Under the pieces are notes generated by a model that was not told where the DNA came from, searched no databases, and saw only the letters and a list, made by a program, of their open reading frames with translations. A program made the position numbers and the translations under genes. From the NCBI GenBank assembly GCA_016926925.1, contig JAFGNQ010000028.1, positions 1 to 21,223 on the forward strand: 21,223 nucleotides of DNA, read 5' to 3'. Within the stretch, counting starts at the first letter, position 1, and every line of letters starts with the position of its first letter. The stretch comes from Candidatus Aminicenantota bacterium. GTDB lineage: Bacteria > Acidobacteriota > Aminicenantia > Aminicenantales > Aminicenantaceae. Below are positions 9,242 to 16,918 of this stretch, in pieces.

Positions 9242-10066
9242 CTAGTACAAGACGTTCTCCTCACCCTTTTCTTTGATCATATCTTGTATTTCTGCCAATA
9301 AAAGGTCTCTGCGGTCAAGAACGGCTTCGATTTCATGGTTCTTGAGATAGAGACCGGTCACGGCTTTTATTTTCTCGAAATCCAAAGCCTTGAGGTTCGT
9401 AACAAAAGCGCGGGGAAGCATCCTGAACAGCTTTTGAGCCAGCAGACCGTTACGTCCCAAAACGAGCCTCTCTCTGAACTCGTCGGCGCTGCGGAAGCTT
9501 CGCGAATGATCGATGAGAATCGTACGCCAGCCTTCCATATAGCGGATGTTCTGCTGGGTTCGGTCTTCATTGGCAATCAGACAATCAAAGGCTCGAGCCA
9601 GGTATTTTTGTTTGCTCCAGTTGTCCAGCTTATCCTGAGGAATGTCGATCCCTTTCTGCATTCTTTCGAGATCGTTCATAGTGCTCGTGATCCAGTACTG
9701 AAAGGATCCTTTTCTCCCTTTGAACTCCCTTTCCACTGTCGGCGGGATCATGTTCAGGCCCACAAGTTTATCCAGCTCATAAGCGGCAATTTCATACTGC
9801 CAGCCTTCGTAAAAGCCTTTCTGCATGCCGCTGGGATTTTTCCAGCAGCCGCTCTCTTCTTTCTCTTCTAATTTGAGATAGAGACGGCAGGGCTTGGTCA
9901 CACCTTCTCCGATATCTTCGGATTTCATAATTTGCGCCTTTTTTAAAAATTCTTCGAGTGCACTTCTTTGAGCGAGCTCTTCAGGCGTGAACTGGGCACG
10001 AAGCAATGGGACGACGGATAGACAAAAAGCACAAAAAAAACCCGTGGTTAGAAATCTTCTTTTCAT
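9242..10066 (-). CDS. Secreted HipA/FAM20-like kinase-fold protein, copy 2
   Basis: This 274-residue paralogue of the gene at 8286 has a signal peptide (MKRRFLTTGFFCAFCLSVVP, cleavage probably near LLRAQ). It keeps every motif of the kinase-like domain: Lys76 in CWKNPSG, Glu92 in YEIAAYELDKLVG, LNMIPPTVERE, Asn166 and Asp168 in IANEDRTQQN, and Asp186 in LIDHSRSFR. The C-terminus EIEAVLDRRDLLL...GEENVLY closely matches the first copy. A GGGGAG site precedes the ATG and a good candidate promoter lies just upstream, so this gene and copy 1 may form their own transcript. A kinase acting on extracytoplasmic proteins, sugars or lipids is plausible from the fold; the substrate cannot be read from the sequence. 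Confidence 0.68.
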   Translation of the reverse strand: MKRRFLTTGFFCAFCLSVVPLLRAQFTPEELAQRSALEEFLKKAQIMKSEDIGEGVTKPCRLYLKLEEKEESGCWKNPSGMQKGFYEGWQYEIAAYELDKLVGLNMIPPTVEREFKGRKGSFQYWITSTMNDLERMQKGIDIPQDKLDNWSKQKYLARAFDCLIANEDRTQQNIRYMEGWRTILIDHSRSFRSADEFRERLVLGRNGLLAQKLFRMLPRAFVTNLKALDFEKIKAVTGLYLKNHEIEAVLDRRDLLLAEIQDMIKEKGEENVLY

Positions 10067-10102
10067 TTATCTCCCCTTTGATCGAATCATCCCCGTCTAA
10101 TA

Positions 10103-10131
10103 AATATAATCCGATGCATTCGGAAAATCAA
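10103..10131 (-). promoter_or_regulatory. Candidate sigma70-type promoter for the kinase-like pair
   Basis: Read on the minus strand, TTGATT (10131-10126) and TATATT (10108-10103) are separated by 17 bases, a 4/6 and a 5/6 match to consensus. The start of transcription would be near 10096, giving a leader of about 30 bases before ATG 10066 that contains the GGGGAG ribosome site. It lies in the 104-base gap after the NTT carrier gene. Confidence 0.55.
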
Positions 10132-10170
10132 ACGCAAATTTCTTAAAAGACCCGTCTCCCCCTTCCATAT

Positions 10171-11562
10171 TTAGCAGGCTGATTTATACAAGAGCTTGTG
10201 TTGTCTTACGATCAGGATGCCCAAGACAATCCAAATGAAGATGAGGACCACATTGAAGGATGCAAATTTTGAAACGTTGAAAGCGAAATAGGTTGTTCCG
10301 AGAAACACGATGAGGCCCGAAAGCAGATCCCCCGCCCTTTGAAAAAACGTATCGATCGCTGCTTTGGCCTTGTATTTTTCCTCCCGCGAGGTTATCAGAA
10401 ATAGCGCATGCCTCGTGGTGTTCATCAAAGAATAATCCGTTCCGTTCTCAAAAATTTTCACCCATTTTACGATGAGCAAAGATATTCCGGCGGCAACAAA
10501 AGCATATCCGCCGAGAGCAATGAACGGCAGAACGAATAGAGCTCCGCGAACACCGATCCATTTGAATACACGTGATACGACAAAGAGCTGTATGATCAAT
10601 GCCAAGAAGTTCACATACTTAAAGAACCCTGAGTAGAATTTACCGATGTATTCCTCAACATTCAGCCCTCCCGATTGCCCTGTTTCAACAATCTTGGGTG
10701 CTTCTCTTGTGATGTATTTGCCCAAAATGTACTCGCCGTTTGTATTGACATAGTTGAGTATGAGCACAAAAAAAGCGATGTAGATGAGATATCTTCTCTT
10801 GAAAACGAGCTTGAATCCACCGCCTTTTTTCAAGGGTTTTTCCAGTTCCTTCCCAGAATCTTTCTCGTTGCACATCATTTGGCTCTCCGGTCTCAGGGCT
10901 TTTCTAAGCTCTCTGAGGTGGGTGATCCGGGTTAGAAGAATACAGACAAGCAGAATCGCACCCGAAACCAGCATCATTTGGTAGAGACCGATGGGTTTCA
11001 CGAGCCATCCGAATATGGCGCTACCTGAGAAGGAACCGAAAGTCGCCCCGATAGCGACTAGCGGAAACAGACGCTTTCCCTCTTCCGCGGAATAGATATC
11101 ATTGGCAAATCCCCAGAATTGGGCAGGGACCAGCAGGTTGAAAATACCTATCCATACATAAAAAATGACTCCCATTGTACCGAGGTCGACCCCTGCAACA
11201 GATAGGAAATAAAACAGAACGAGGTTTGAAATAAAAAAGAGTGTCACCCAGGTGATCAATCTCTGTCTTGAAACGTGAGAAGCAATCGAGCTGAAGGCTT
11301 TTACGACGAAAATGAGCGAGACAGCGGTTGCAGCCGAGAGATAGCTTTTAATTTCCGCCCCTTTCCCTGCCAGAATTAAAGCTTCCCTGACGGGCTTTAT
11401 AAGGTAATAGGACATGAAAATCAAATAAATGTTCAGCGTTAAAAGTAACGCCGTAGGAGCCTCTCCAGGATAGAGTTTGGCAAATAATCCGAGAGCCTTA
11501 GAGACGGCCATTCCGGACGCAAGTCGATTTGAGCCGCTCTCCCCTTTTAACGGAAGATTCAT
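10171..11562 (-). CDS. NTT (ATP/ADP translocase) family nucleotide carrier-like protein
   Basis: This 463-residue protein has about twelve hydrophobic segments and the hallmarks of the NTT/TLC ATP-ADP translocase family: a charged first-helix motif YYLIKPVREALIL, the loop NDIYSAEEGKRLFPLV, and the late segment KYKAKAAIDTFFQRAGDLLSG, corresponding to the family's K-GKAAIDV-R-GKSGG region. NTT carriers exchange or co-transport nucleotides across membranes in plastids, Chlamydiae and Rickettsiae, and homologues exist in free-living bacteria with unclear roles. A GGAGGAGGG site six bases before ATG 11562 selects this start over an upstream ATG at 11601. It lies between three secreted kinase-fold genes, so it may be linked to extracytoplasmic phosphorylation. 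Transport and substrate are not demonstrated by sequence. Confidence 0.8.
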   Translation of the reverse strand: MNLPLKGESGSNRLASGMAVSKALGLFAKLYPGEAPTALLLTLNIYLIFMSYYLIKPVREALILAGKGAEIKSYLSAATAVSLIFVVKAFSSIASHVSRQRLITWVTLFFISNLVLFYFLSVAGVDLGTMGVIFYVWIGIFNLLVPAQFWGFANDIYSAEEGKRLFPLVAIGATFGSFSGSAIFGWLVKPIGLYQMMLVSGAILLVCILLTRITHLRELRKALRPESQMMCNEKDSGKELEKPLKKGGGFKLVFKRRYLIYIAFFVLILNYVNTNGEYILGKYITREAPKIVETGQSGGLNVEEYIGKFYSGFFKYVNFLALIIQLFVVSRVFKWIGVRGALFVLPFIALGGYAFVAAGISLLIVKWVKIFENGTDYSLMNTTRHALFLITSREEKYKAKAAIDTFFQRAGDLLSGLIVFLGTTYFAFNVSKFASFNVVLIFIWIVLGILIVRQHKLLYKSAC

Positions 11563-11591
11563 GGAGATCCCTCCTCCATCGGACTCCCATG

Positions 11592-11620
11592 AATTTTTCA
11601 CACCATCGGAAAAATGTCAA
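11592..11620 (-). promoter_or_regulatory. Possible promoter for the NTT carrier gene
   Basis: On the minus strand a perfect TTGACA (11620-11615) is followed after 17 bases by AAAATT (11597-11592), a poor -10 match. The predicted start near 11585 would leave the ribosome site and ATG 11562 intact. The gap from 11563 to 11803 otherwise shows a GCGGCCGC palindrome near 11796 and no gene. Confidence 0.35.
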
Positions 11621-11803
11621 CAGGAAATCGGGCTTGTTTTCCACGTTTTCTGTGAAAAAGTGTGTTGAAAAACCTCTCCGGTCTTACATAACAAATTGAT
11701 TTTGCAGGCATTACCGTCAATTGCACACTATTTGGGCATGCATCCTGCGCCTAGCCTGGATTATTCATAAAATAAAGTGGAATCGATAACCGGAGCGGCC
11801 GCA

Positions 11804-12598
11804 TCAAGGGATGAACAATACCGCTTCTCTGCCTCTTTCCTGAATCAGATGTCTCAGATGATTGAGGATCAGCTCTCTCCGGCTCACTAAAGCTTGGATT
11901 TCCTCAGCATTCAAGTGATTCTCAAGCCTGGAGCGAAAATCATTCGGATTCGTATCCGCGAGCTTGAGGTAGAGTTTTTCGGAGCAACGCTGGATTTTGC
12001 TCCCTGAAAACATTTTTTTTTCGGGGTCAAAAGCTTCAGAGAAATCGACGCGGCAGACGCTCCAATCCTTTCCATGGATGAGAATATCCGACTCTTCCCG
12101 TTTACAGTAGGATAGATTTTCGAAAACGGCAAGATCATCCAGAGCATCAGCGAGTCGCTGAGGATCAGGAGCCTCTAACACCATTCTTCTCTGACGATCC
12201 AGTGGAATGCAGTCTTCCAGAAAAAGCTGCAGCGAGCCTTTTATCCCCTCAATCTCCCTTTCAACTACGGGAGGAATGATGGACATATCGAGAAGCTTGC
12301 TCAGTTCGTAGGCGGCAATTTCATAATGGTAACTGTCGGGCAGCAATTCGGGTCGTGCGAGATCGATGTTTTTGAATCTGGCTTTCCTATGTGTTTTTCC
12401 ATCGTCCAGGATAACATCCCAGGGGGCCGTTCTGCCTGCATCTTCACGAACGACAACGGAAGTTATCCTTGCTGTTCTTAAAAAATGTTCCATCTGTTTC
12501 CAATCTTCTTCAAGACCCCCCTCCCCCTGAGACCTTAAAATAAGATCAAAAGAAAAGCTCAGGAGAAAGAAAAGCAGCAACGTTTTAATTATTTTCAT
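11804..12598 (-). CDS. Degenerate secreted kinase-fold paralogue (probable pseudokinase), copy 3
   Basis: This 264-residue protein is a diverged paralogue of the genes at 8286 and 9242, with a hydrophobic signal sequence (residues about 5-22). It keeps the lysine (Lys76 in ARFKNI), the helix glutamate (Glu93 in YEIAAYELSKLL), the IIPPVVERE stretch and the C-terminal EIQALVSRRELIL pattern. The catalytic loop is lost: the position of ANEDR is VFENL (Phe159, Asn161), and the IDH motif is VDF (Asp185, Phe186). It may therefore bind nucleotide or protein without catalysis, or be a regulator of the active copies. The frame is intact and the start overlaps the upstream phosphatase stop by 14 bases with a strong GGGGGGA site, arguing against simple decay. 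Confidence 0.62.
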   Translation of the reverse strand: MKIIKTLLLFFLLSFSFDLILRSQGEGGLEEDWKQMEHFLRTARITSVVVREDAGRTAPWDVILDDGKTHRKARFKNIDLARPELLPDSYHYEIAAYELSKLLDMSIIPPVVEREIEGIKGSLQLFLEDCIPLDRQRRMVLEAPDPQRLADALDDLAVFENLSYCKREESDILIHGKDWSVCRVDFSEAFDPEKKMFSGSKIQRCSEKLYLKLADTNPNDFRSRLENHLNAEEIQALVSRRELILNHLRHLIQERGREAVLFIP

Positions 12599-13682
12599 TA
12601 TTTTCCCCCCAAAGGCTCAATTCCCCACCCTCTATGATTAAAGCGCTCAAAAAACCACCGTAAGCTTTCGATATACCGGTATCTATAACCCAGACTTTCC
12701 CATCAAACCTGCTCACAAACTCTTTGGTGACCACCCGGCTTCCCCTTTGAGGGGTGTGAGCAATGACCATTCGCTCTGCCTGAAGATTGTCGAGAATTTT
12801 ATCCACTTCCGTGGTAAAGCTTGAGTCTTCCTGCGCCAAGCCTCTGTACCAGAGTGGGCCATCGGATGCATAGACGATTCTGGGTTTGAAATTTAAAGAT
12901 TTCCTCTGCTTCAATGCTATGCGGAACTTGTTCAGCTCCATTCTCAAGAGTGTGTTAATATCTTCGAGCTTCCACTGAGAATATTTATGGCTGATTCCGC
13001 CATGAACAAAGACGGTCCCGTTGATTTTTATGACAGCATTGTGTTCAATAATCCATTTCCCATAAGTGTCATTGAAATGTGCCGTGTATGCCGATTTGGC
13101 TTCATCGCTGTTTCGGAGCATGTTCGTCCAGAACTCTTCGAGTTCGGTCTCTAAAGACGCTCCAGAGTCCTTGCCTCTGTGATCTTCACTTTCAAACCGT
13201 TTTCGGATTTCCTTTTCTTTCAATTCGATGTATGGGGAGGGGAGGAATGAAAGGAATTGGCTCACCAGGACATAACGAGGCTGCCGGATGGCGATTCCGG
13301 TGATGTTCATCTCCTCATGATTGCCGATCAACATGTGAACCATTCCGCCCGCTTGTTCTGCCTCCTTTTCCAAATTCATGATTAAGTCGAAGATAATTTT
13401 GGCATCCGGCCCCCTGTCCATGACATCCCCGGTTTGGACAAGATGAGTTTTGCCGCCGATCCAATGAACGGATTCATCAACGAGACGCACACCCTTTAAT
13501 ATCCTGACAAAATTATTGTAATCACCGTGCAGATCACCGATAGCAACGACCCTCTCAATCCCCGACCATCGGCATTCACTGTCCTTTGCAGTGGCAACAG
13601 CTGCGCTAAGAAGAAAAATCAGGAAGATATACAAGAAGACATGTTTATGACTCCCAAATTCGCTTCGATTTCTCTCTTCCAT
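12585..13682 (-). CDS. Secreted calcineurin-like (Shewanella-like) metallophosphatase
   Basis: This 365-residue protein has the metallophosphoesterase signature: GDLHGDY at residues 49-55, GDVMDRG at 85-91, GNHEE at 120-124, and later VFVHGGIS and VIAHTPQRG with metal-binding histidines. The pattern matches PPP-type Shewanella-like phosphatases, which dephosphorylate phosphoproteins. A hydrophobic segment (about residues 15-30, ending AAVATAKD) indicates secretion. The frame is open up to 13784, but an exact TATAAT box lies inside that extension and the signal peptide fits ATG 13682, so the shorter form is preferred; its ribosome site is weak. It overlaps the downstream degenerate kinase-fold gene, so the two are translationally coupled. 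A phosphatase facing the same compartment as secreted kinases suggests opposing activities. Confidence 0.78.
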   Translation of the reverse strand: MEERNRSEFGSHKHVFLYIFLIFLLSAAVATAKDSECRWSGIERVVAIGDLHGDYNNFVRILKGVRLVDESVHWIGGKTHLVQTGDVMDRGPDAKIIFDLIMNLEKEAEQAGGMVHMLIGNHEEMNITGIAIRQPRYVLVSQFLSFLPSPYIELKEKEIRKRFESEDHRGKDSGASLETELEEFWTNMLRNSDEAKSAYTAHFNDTYGKWIIEHNAVIKINGTVFVHGGISHKYSQWKLEDINTLLRMELNKFRIALKQRKSLNFKPRIVYASDGPLWYRGLAQEDSSFTTEVDKILDNLQAERMVIAHTPQRGSRVVTKEFVSRFDGKVWVIDTGISKAYGGFLSALIIEGGELSLWGENNENN

Positions 13683-13713
13683 TACATTTTTACGGGAGAT
13701 CTTTTCAATATTG

Positions 13714-13742
13714 ATTATAGTCCTAATGCCGGACAACCGCAA
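13714..13742 (-). promoter_or_regulatory. Candidate promoter for the phosphatase-led cluster
   Basis: On the minus strand an exact TATAAT (13719-13714) lies 17 bases after TTGCGG (13742-13737), which matches the -35 consensus only at TTG. Transcription would start near 13707, about 25 bases before ATG 13682. Its position inside the longer possible frame supports the downstream start. Confidence 0.5.
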
Positions 13743-13866
13743 GAAGCACGGTTGGCAGGAAAATGAACTTCCTCTGGTTTTCATATTGGCTCAAATCCAC
13801 ATCTCCGGCAGCCTTCATGGATTGGCATCGGCCTCATATTTCAAAGGCCTTAAGCCTTAAAACGTA

Positions 13867-13895
13867 TTGACTTTGTTCAACCCTTTTGATAAAAA
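13867..13895 (+). promoter_or_regulatory. Candidate promoter for the STAS-NTT-HEAT-PP2C cluster
   Basis: TTGACT at 13867-13872 and TAAAAA at 13890-13895 are spaced by 17 bases. The start of transcription would be near 13902, giving a leader of about 100 bases before ATG 14003. No later promoter of similar quality was noticed before the downstream genes, which are closely spaced. Confidence 0.42.
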
Positions 13896-14002
13896 CATTG
13901 TTAGAATTGAAACATGTTCTGTGGATAAAAGCCGGATTCAAGTAAGGTCAGAACATCCATCACCTTCACCTTACGCACGGCTTCAAAATCATAGGGATAC
14001 AA

Positions 14003-14350
14003 ATGCGAATACAATCAAGAAAAAAGGATGATATCATCATCTTTGATATCGAGGGAGAAATTCGGCGTTCAGATATGAGCGATGTCACGCTTCATCAGCT
14101 CGTAAAAGATCAATTGGATGCAGGTGATAAAAAAATCCTCTTGAATTTCGAGAAAGTTGAGTTTATCGATAGTTTTGGCGTCGGCGAAATTCTGGCGAGT
14201 TACATCTCCACGCATAATTTTGGGGGACAGTTCAAAATCGCAAAAATCTCGCAAAAGCTCTATCTCGTCTTCCAGGTAACGATGCTAACCAAAGTGCTTG
14301 ACATTGTGGATGATGTTGAAACAGCGATATCCAGCTTTTTAAAAGAGTAA
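14003..14350 (+). CDS. STAS-domain anti-sigma factor antagonist
   Basis: This 115-residue protein is a single STAS domain of the SpoIIAA/RsbV type. The strand-helix pattern and the phosphorylation-site segment VEFIDSFGVGEILASY are recognisable, with Ser57 following Asp56 where the family's regulatory serine sits; the usual second Ser is replaced by Phe58. In known systems the unphosphorylated antagonist sequesters an RsbW-type kinase and so frees its target, while phosphorylation by the kinase turns it off and a PP2C phosphatase reactivates it. Such a phosphatase is encoded at 19448 in the same direction, and an RsbW-like kinase lies at 5635. An AGGGA site lies five bases before the ATG. The NTT-HEAT gene follows after 35 bases. 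Confidence 0.9.
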   Translation: MRIQSRKKDDIIIFDIEGEIRRSDMSDVTLHQLVKDQLDAGDKKILLNFEKVEFIDSFGVGEILASYISTHNFGGQFKIAKISQKLYLVFQVTMLTKVLDIVDDVETAISSFLKE

Positions 14351-14385
14351 ATCTTACATAACTCGAACAAAGGCTGACCTGATTC

Positions 14386-16911
14386 ATGGCAAAAAGCCGG
14401 CTGTTCCGAATTCTATCCCTTGTCGTCGAGATCAAGCCGAAAGAAGAGTTCATTGCCCTTTTGCTTTTTTCATATTTCTTCCTGATCACCGCCTCTTTCA
14501 CTATCATCAAGTCTCTCAGAAATGCCCAATACCTGAGAACTTATGACGCTATTGACTTGCCCAAAGCTTACCTCCTTACCGCCGTCTTTATGGCATTCGT
14601 CGTCGCCGTGCATATCAAGCTGGAAATCAAACTGTCAAGAACTCTGTTGATTATCACCAGCTGCATTTTTTTTGTCATTTCCGGAGCGGTTTTTGCTTTC
14701 CTTTTCCTAAGGCCTTGGATGTGGGTCGCCTTAGCTTTTTTTATCTGGGCTAACGTCTTCATCACCGTACTTATGACCCAGTTCTGGATTGTCGTCAACG
14801 ACGTCTTCAATCCACGGGAAGCAAAAAGATTGATCGGTTTTATCGGAAGCGGAGGGATACTGGGAGGAATTATCGGGGGGTTATCTGTCGGCTTATTGGA
14901 TCTGTACATCCATGACTACCTACTCTTTATTGCCTGCGGTTTGATGGTCGTTACCCTATTTGTACTGAGAATCATTTTTGCCTGGCAGAAAAAAAATCAT
15001 CCCGGGCTCAGCAGCGTGAAACCAATCGTCGGCTCCGAGTACCCGTCGCCTAAAAAAGTAGGATTCAAAGATTGTTTCGATACCGTGCGGAAAAACAGAT
15101 ACCTCAGGCTTTTAGCGGCTGTCGTTACGGTCACTCTCATTGTTTCCACTCTGATCGACTGGCAATACAACAGAGTCGTCGAAGTTTCACAGAAACCTGC
15201 CTTGTACGCTTCCCTGTTCGGATATTTTAACGCGATCTTCCTGTCCGTTCCTTTTTTCTTTCAACTTTTGATGACGAGCAATATTATCAAGCGTTTCGGA
15301 ATCCGGATCACCCTGCTTGTCTATCCCATAATGCTTCTCGTTTGCAGTCTAGCGATAGGCATCGTTCCAAGCCTGGGGTTTGCGCTGTTGATTAAGGGAT
15401 CTGACAAGAGCTTATCATTCTCCCTCAATCAATCCGTGCGTGAACTTCTTTTCATCCCCGTTTCCCAACAGCTAAAATACAAGGCCAAAGTCTTCATCGA
15501 TATGTTCGTCAATCGGTTCGCTAAAAGTGCAGCGGCCTTATTGCTTATGCTTGTCCTGGCGATCCCATTCAAATTCCCACCGGATCAAGAGCCCGTTTTC
15601 CTTTGGAAAAGCCAGATTACGATCGTCAGCCTGATATCTTTTATGTTGATTCTGGTTTGGGTCTACTTGAATCTGAAAGTGAGCAACGAATATGCCGACA
15701 CGGTCAAGGGCAAATTGGTTCAGCAACGGGCCCGAGGAGACAGCCTCGTAGATGAAAAAGTCGATATCGGTTTCATGAAGCTCGTTATCGATTCGTTAGA
15801 GAATAAAGACCGGAGTTCGGTTTTGCATGCGATGGATGTTTTCGACTTGATCAGCCGGGATAAGCTCACACCTGAAGTGCGTCGATTGATTTCGTACAAA
15901 GAAAATGAAATGAGGGCTTCTGCACTCGGAGCTCTCATCGAAGGTTCTGAAATCGGGATTGCTCCTGAAATCGAAGAAGCGGTCGATGAGAAAGCGATGG
16001 TGGCCGAGATCAATGAGATCATGGGCTTGGATGTCTATCAAAAAGTCATGAACGGGTACATGGACAAGATGCTTGCTGAGGAGGATAAGGCCAGTGAAAT
16101 AGAAAGAATGGAAGCCGCCCGGTCGATCGGCTTCATGAACGTGGACTCACCTTTGTCCGTAAGATTGGCTGAATTTCTTTGGGATGAATCTCCGGAAGTC
16201 CGAAGGCAAGCTATAATGAGCGCAGCAAGGTTGAAGCGCAGAGAGTACGTCACCGGTCTGGTCGAAGCGATGCACAACCCGCAGACAAAGGAAGACGCCA
16301 AAGCGGCCCTGTCAGAGTTTGGAGCCGCTATTACCGGAACTCTTGCCGATTACATGGGGGATGAAGATGTGGACCGAGAAATCCGAAGCGGCGTTATCAC
16401 GCTTCTCGGGAAAATAGGAAATCAAGAAGCTTCCGAATATCTCATCTGGGAACTGGCGGATAACGATAAAAACTTCCTTACGGAAATCATTGATGCCTTG
16501 GATAGAATTCGATCAGAAAGGCAGGACGTCACTTTTAAAGAAGATGTTGTGAAGAAAATTATCGGCGACTTGATCAGAAGATCTTGCAGTTGCATTATTG
16601 CCGGATACGAATCAGACCCGGAAGGAAAATATTTGGAAAAGGACAGCGGTAAAAAAAACGGCCATCTTACTGATGATCTTATGAACATTTTCAAACTACT
16701 CGGCCTCATTTATTCTCGAGAAGATATCATTAAAGCCTATCAAAACATTGAAATCGGCACCAAGGATTCCGTGGCATACGCAATCGAACTCCTCGACAAC
16801 AGAATAAGAAAAGAAATGAAAGATGCCTTGTTTCCTCTCATTGAAGACTTGAGCCCAAGAAGCCGCTTAAGAAAATGCCGGCTGCTCCTTAAAAATTTTC
16901 CTATTTTATGA
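14386..16911 (+). CDS. NTT-like membrane domain fused to HEAT-repeat domain, copy 1
   Basis: This 841-residue protein has an N-terminal membrane half (about residues 20-430, roughly twelve hydrophobic segments) of the ATP/ADP translocase superfamily type. The first-helix motif is ASFTIIKSLRNAQYL, the loop NDVFNPREAKRL lies near residue 138, and KYKAKVFIDMFVNRFAKS lies near residue 364, equivalent to the NTT KGKAAIDV region. The C-terminal half (about 430-841) is soluble and contains HEAT-type helical repeats such as ESPEVRRQAIMSAARLKRRE, ending in a conserved block with DIIKAYQNI. The next gene is a full-length paralogue. HEAT repeats usually bind proteins, so the tail may connect a carrier or nucleotide sensor to the flanking STAS and phosphatase proteins; that link is inference. 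The ribosome site is weak. Confidence 0.8.
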   Translation: MAKSRLFRILSLVVEIKPKEEFIALLLFSYFFLITASFTIIKSLRNAQYLRTYDAIDLPKAYLLTAVFMAFVVAVHIKLEIKLSRTLLIITSCIFFVISGAVFAFLFLRPWMWVALAFFIWANVFITVLMTQFWIVVNDVFNPREAKRLIGFIGSGGILGGIIGGLSVGLLDLYIHDYLLFIACGLMVVTLFVLRIIFAWQKKNHPGLSSVKPIVGSEYPSPKKVGFKDCFDTVRKNRYLRLLAAVVTVTLIVSTLIDWQYNRVVEVSQKPALYASLFGYFNAIFLSVPFFFQLLMTSNIIKRFGIRITLLVYPIMLLVCSLAIGIVPSLGFALLIKGSDKSLSFSLNQSVRELLFIPVSQQLKYKAKVFIDMFVNRFAKSAAALLLMLVLAIPFKFPPDQEPVFLWKSQITIVSLISFMLILVWVYLNLKVSNEYADTVKGKLVQQRARGDSLVDEKVDIGFMKLVIDSLENKDRSSVLHAMDVFDLISRDKLTPEVRRLISYKENEMRASALGALIEGSEIGIAPEIEEAVDEKAMVAEINEIMGLDVYQKVMNGYMDKMLAEEDKASEIERMEAARSIGFMNVDSPLSVRLAEFLWDESPEVRRQAIMSAARLKRREYVTGLVEAMHNPQTKEDAKAALSEFGAAITGTLADYMGDEDVDREIRSGVITLLGKIGNQEASEYLIWELADNDKNFLTEIIDALDRIRSERQDVTFKEDVVKKIIGDLIRRSCSCIIAGYESDPEGKYLEKDSGKKNGHLTDDLMNIFKLLGLIYSREDIIKAYQNIEIGTKDSVAYAIELLDNRIRKEMKDALFPLIEDLSPRSRLRKCRLLLKNFPIL

Positions 16912-16918
16912 ATAGGCG

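Larger units (their letters stand above)
13683..14002. other. Divergent intergenic control region
   Basis: This 320-base stretch separates the minus-strand phosphatase cluster from the plus-strand STAS cluster. I see no convincing gene in it once the phosphatase start is set at 13682. It holds candidate promoters in both directions (13714-13742 minus and 13867-13895 plus) and a small five-base inverted repeat AAGGC/GCCTT near 13843-13857. Shared control of the two clusters is possible. Confidence 0.55.

Noticed and set aside
13683..13784. Longer N-terminus of the metallophosphatase.
   Set aside because: It would place 34 residues before the signal peptide and contains an exact TATAAT box.
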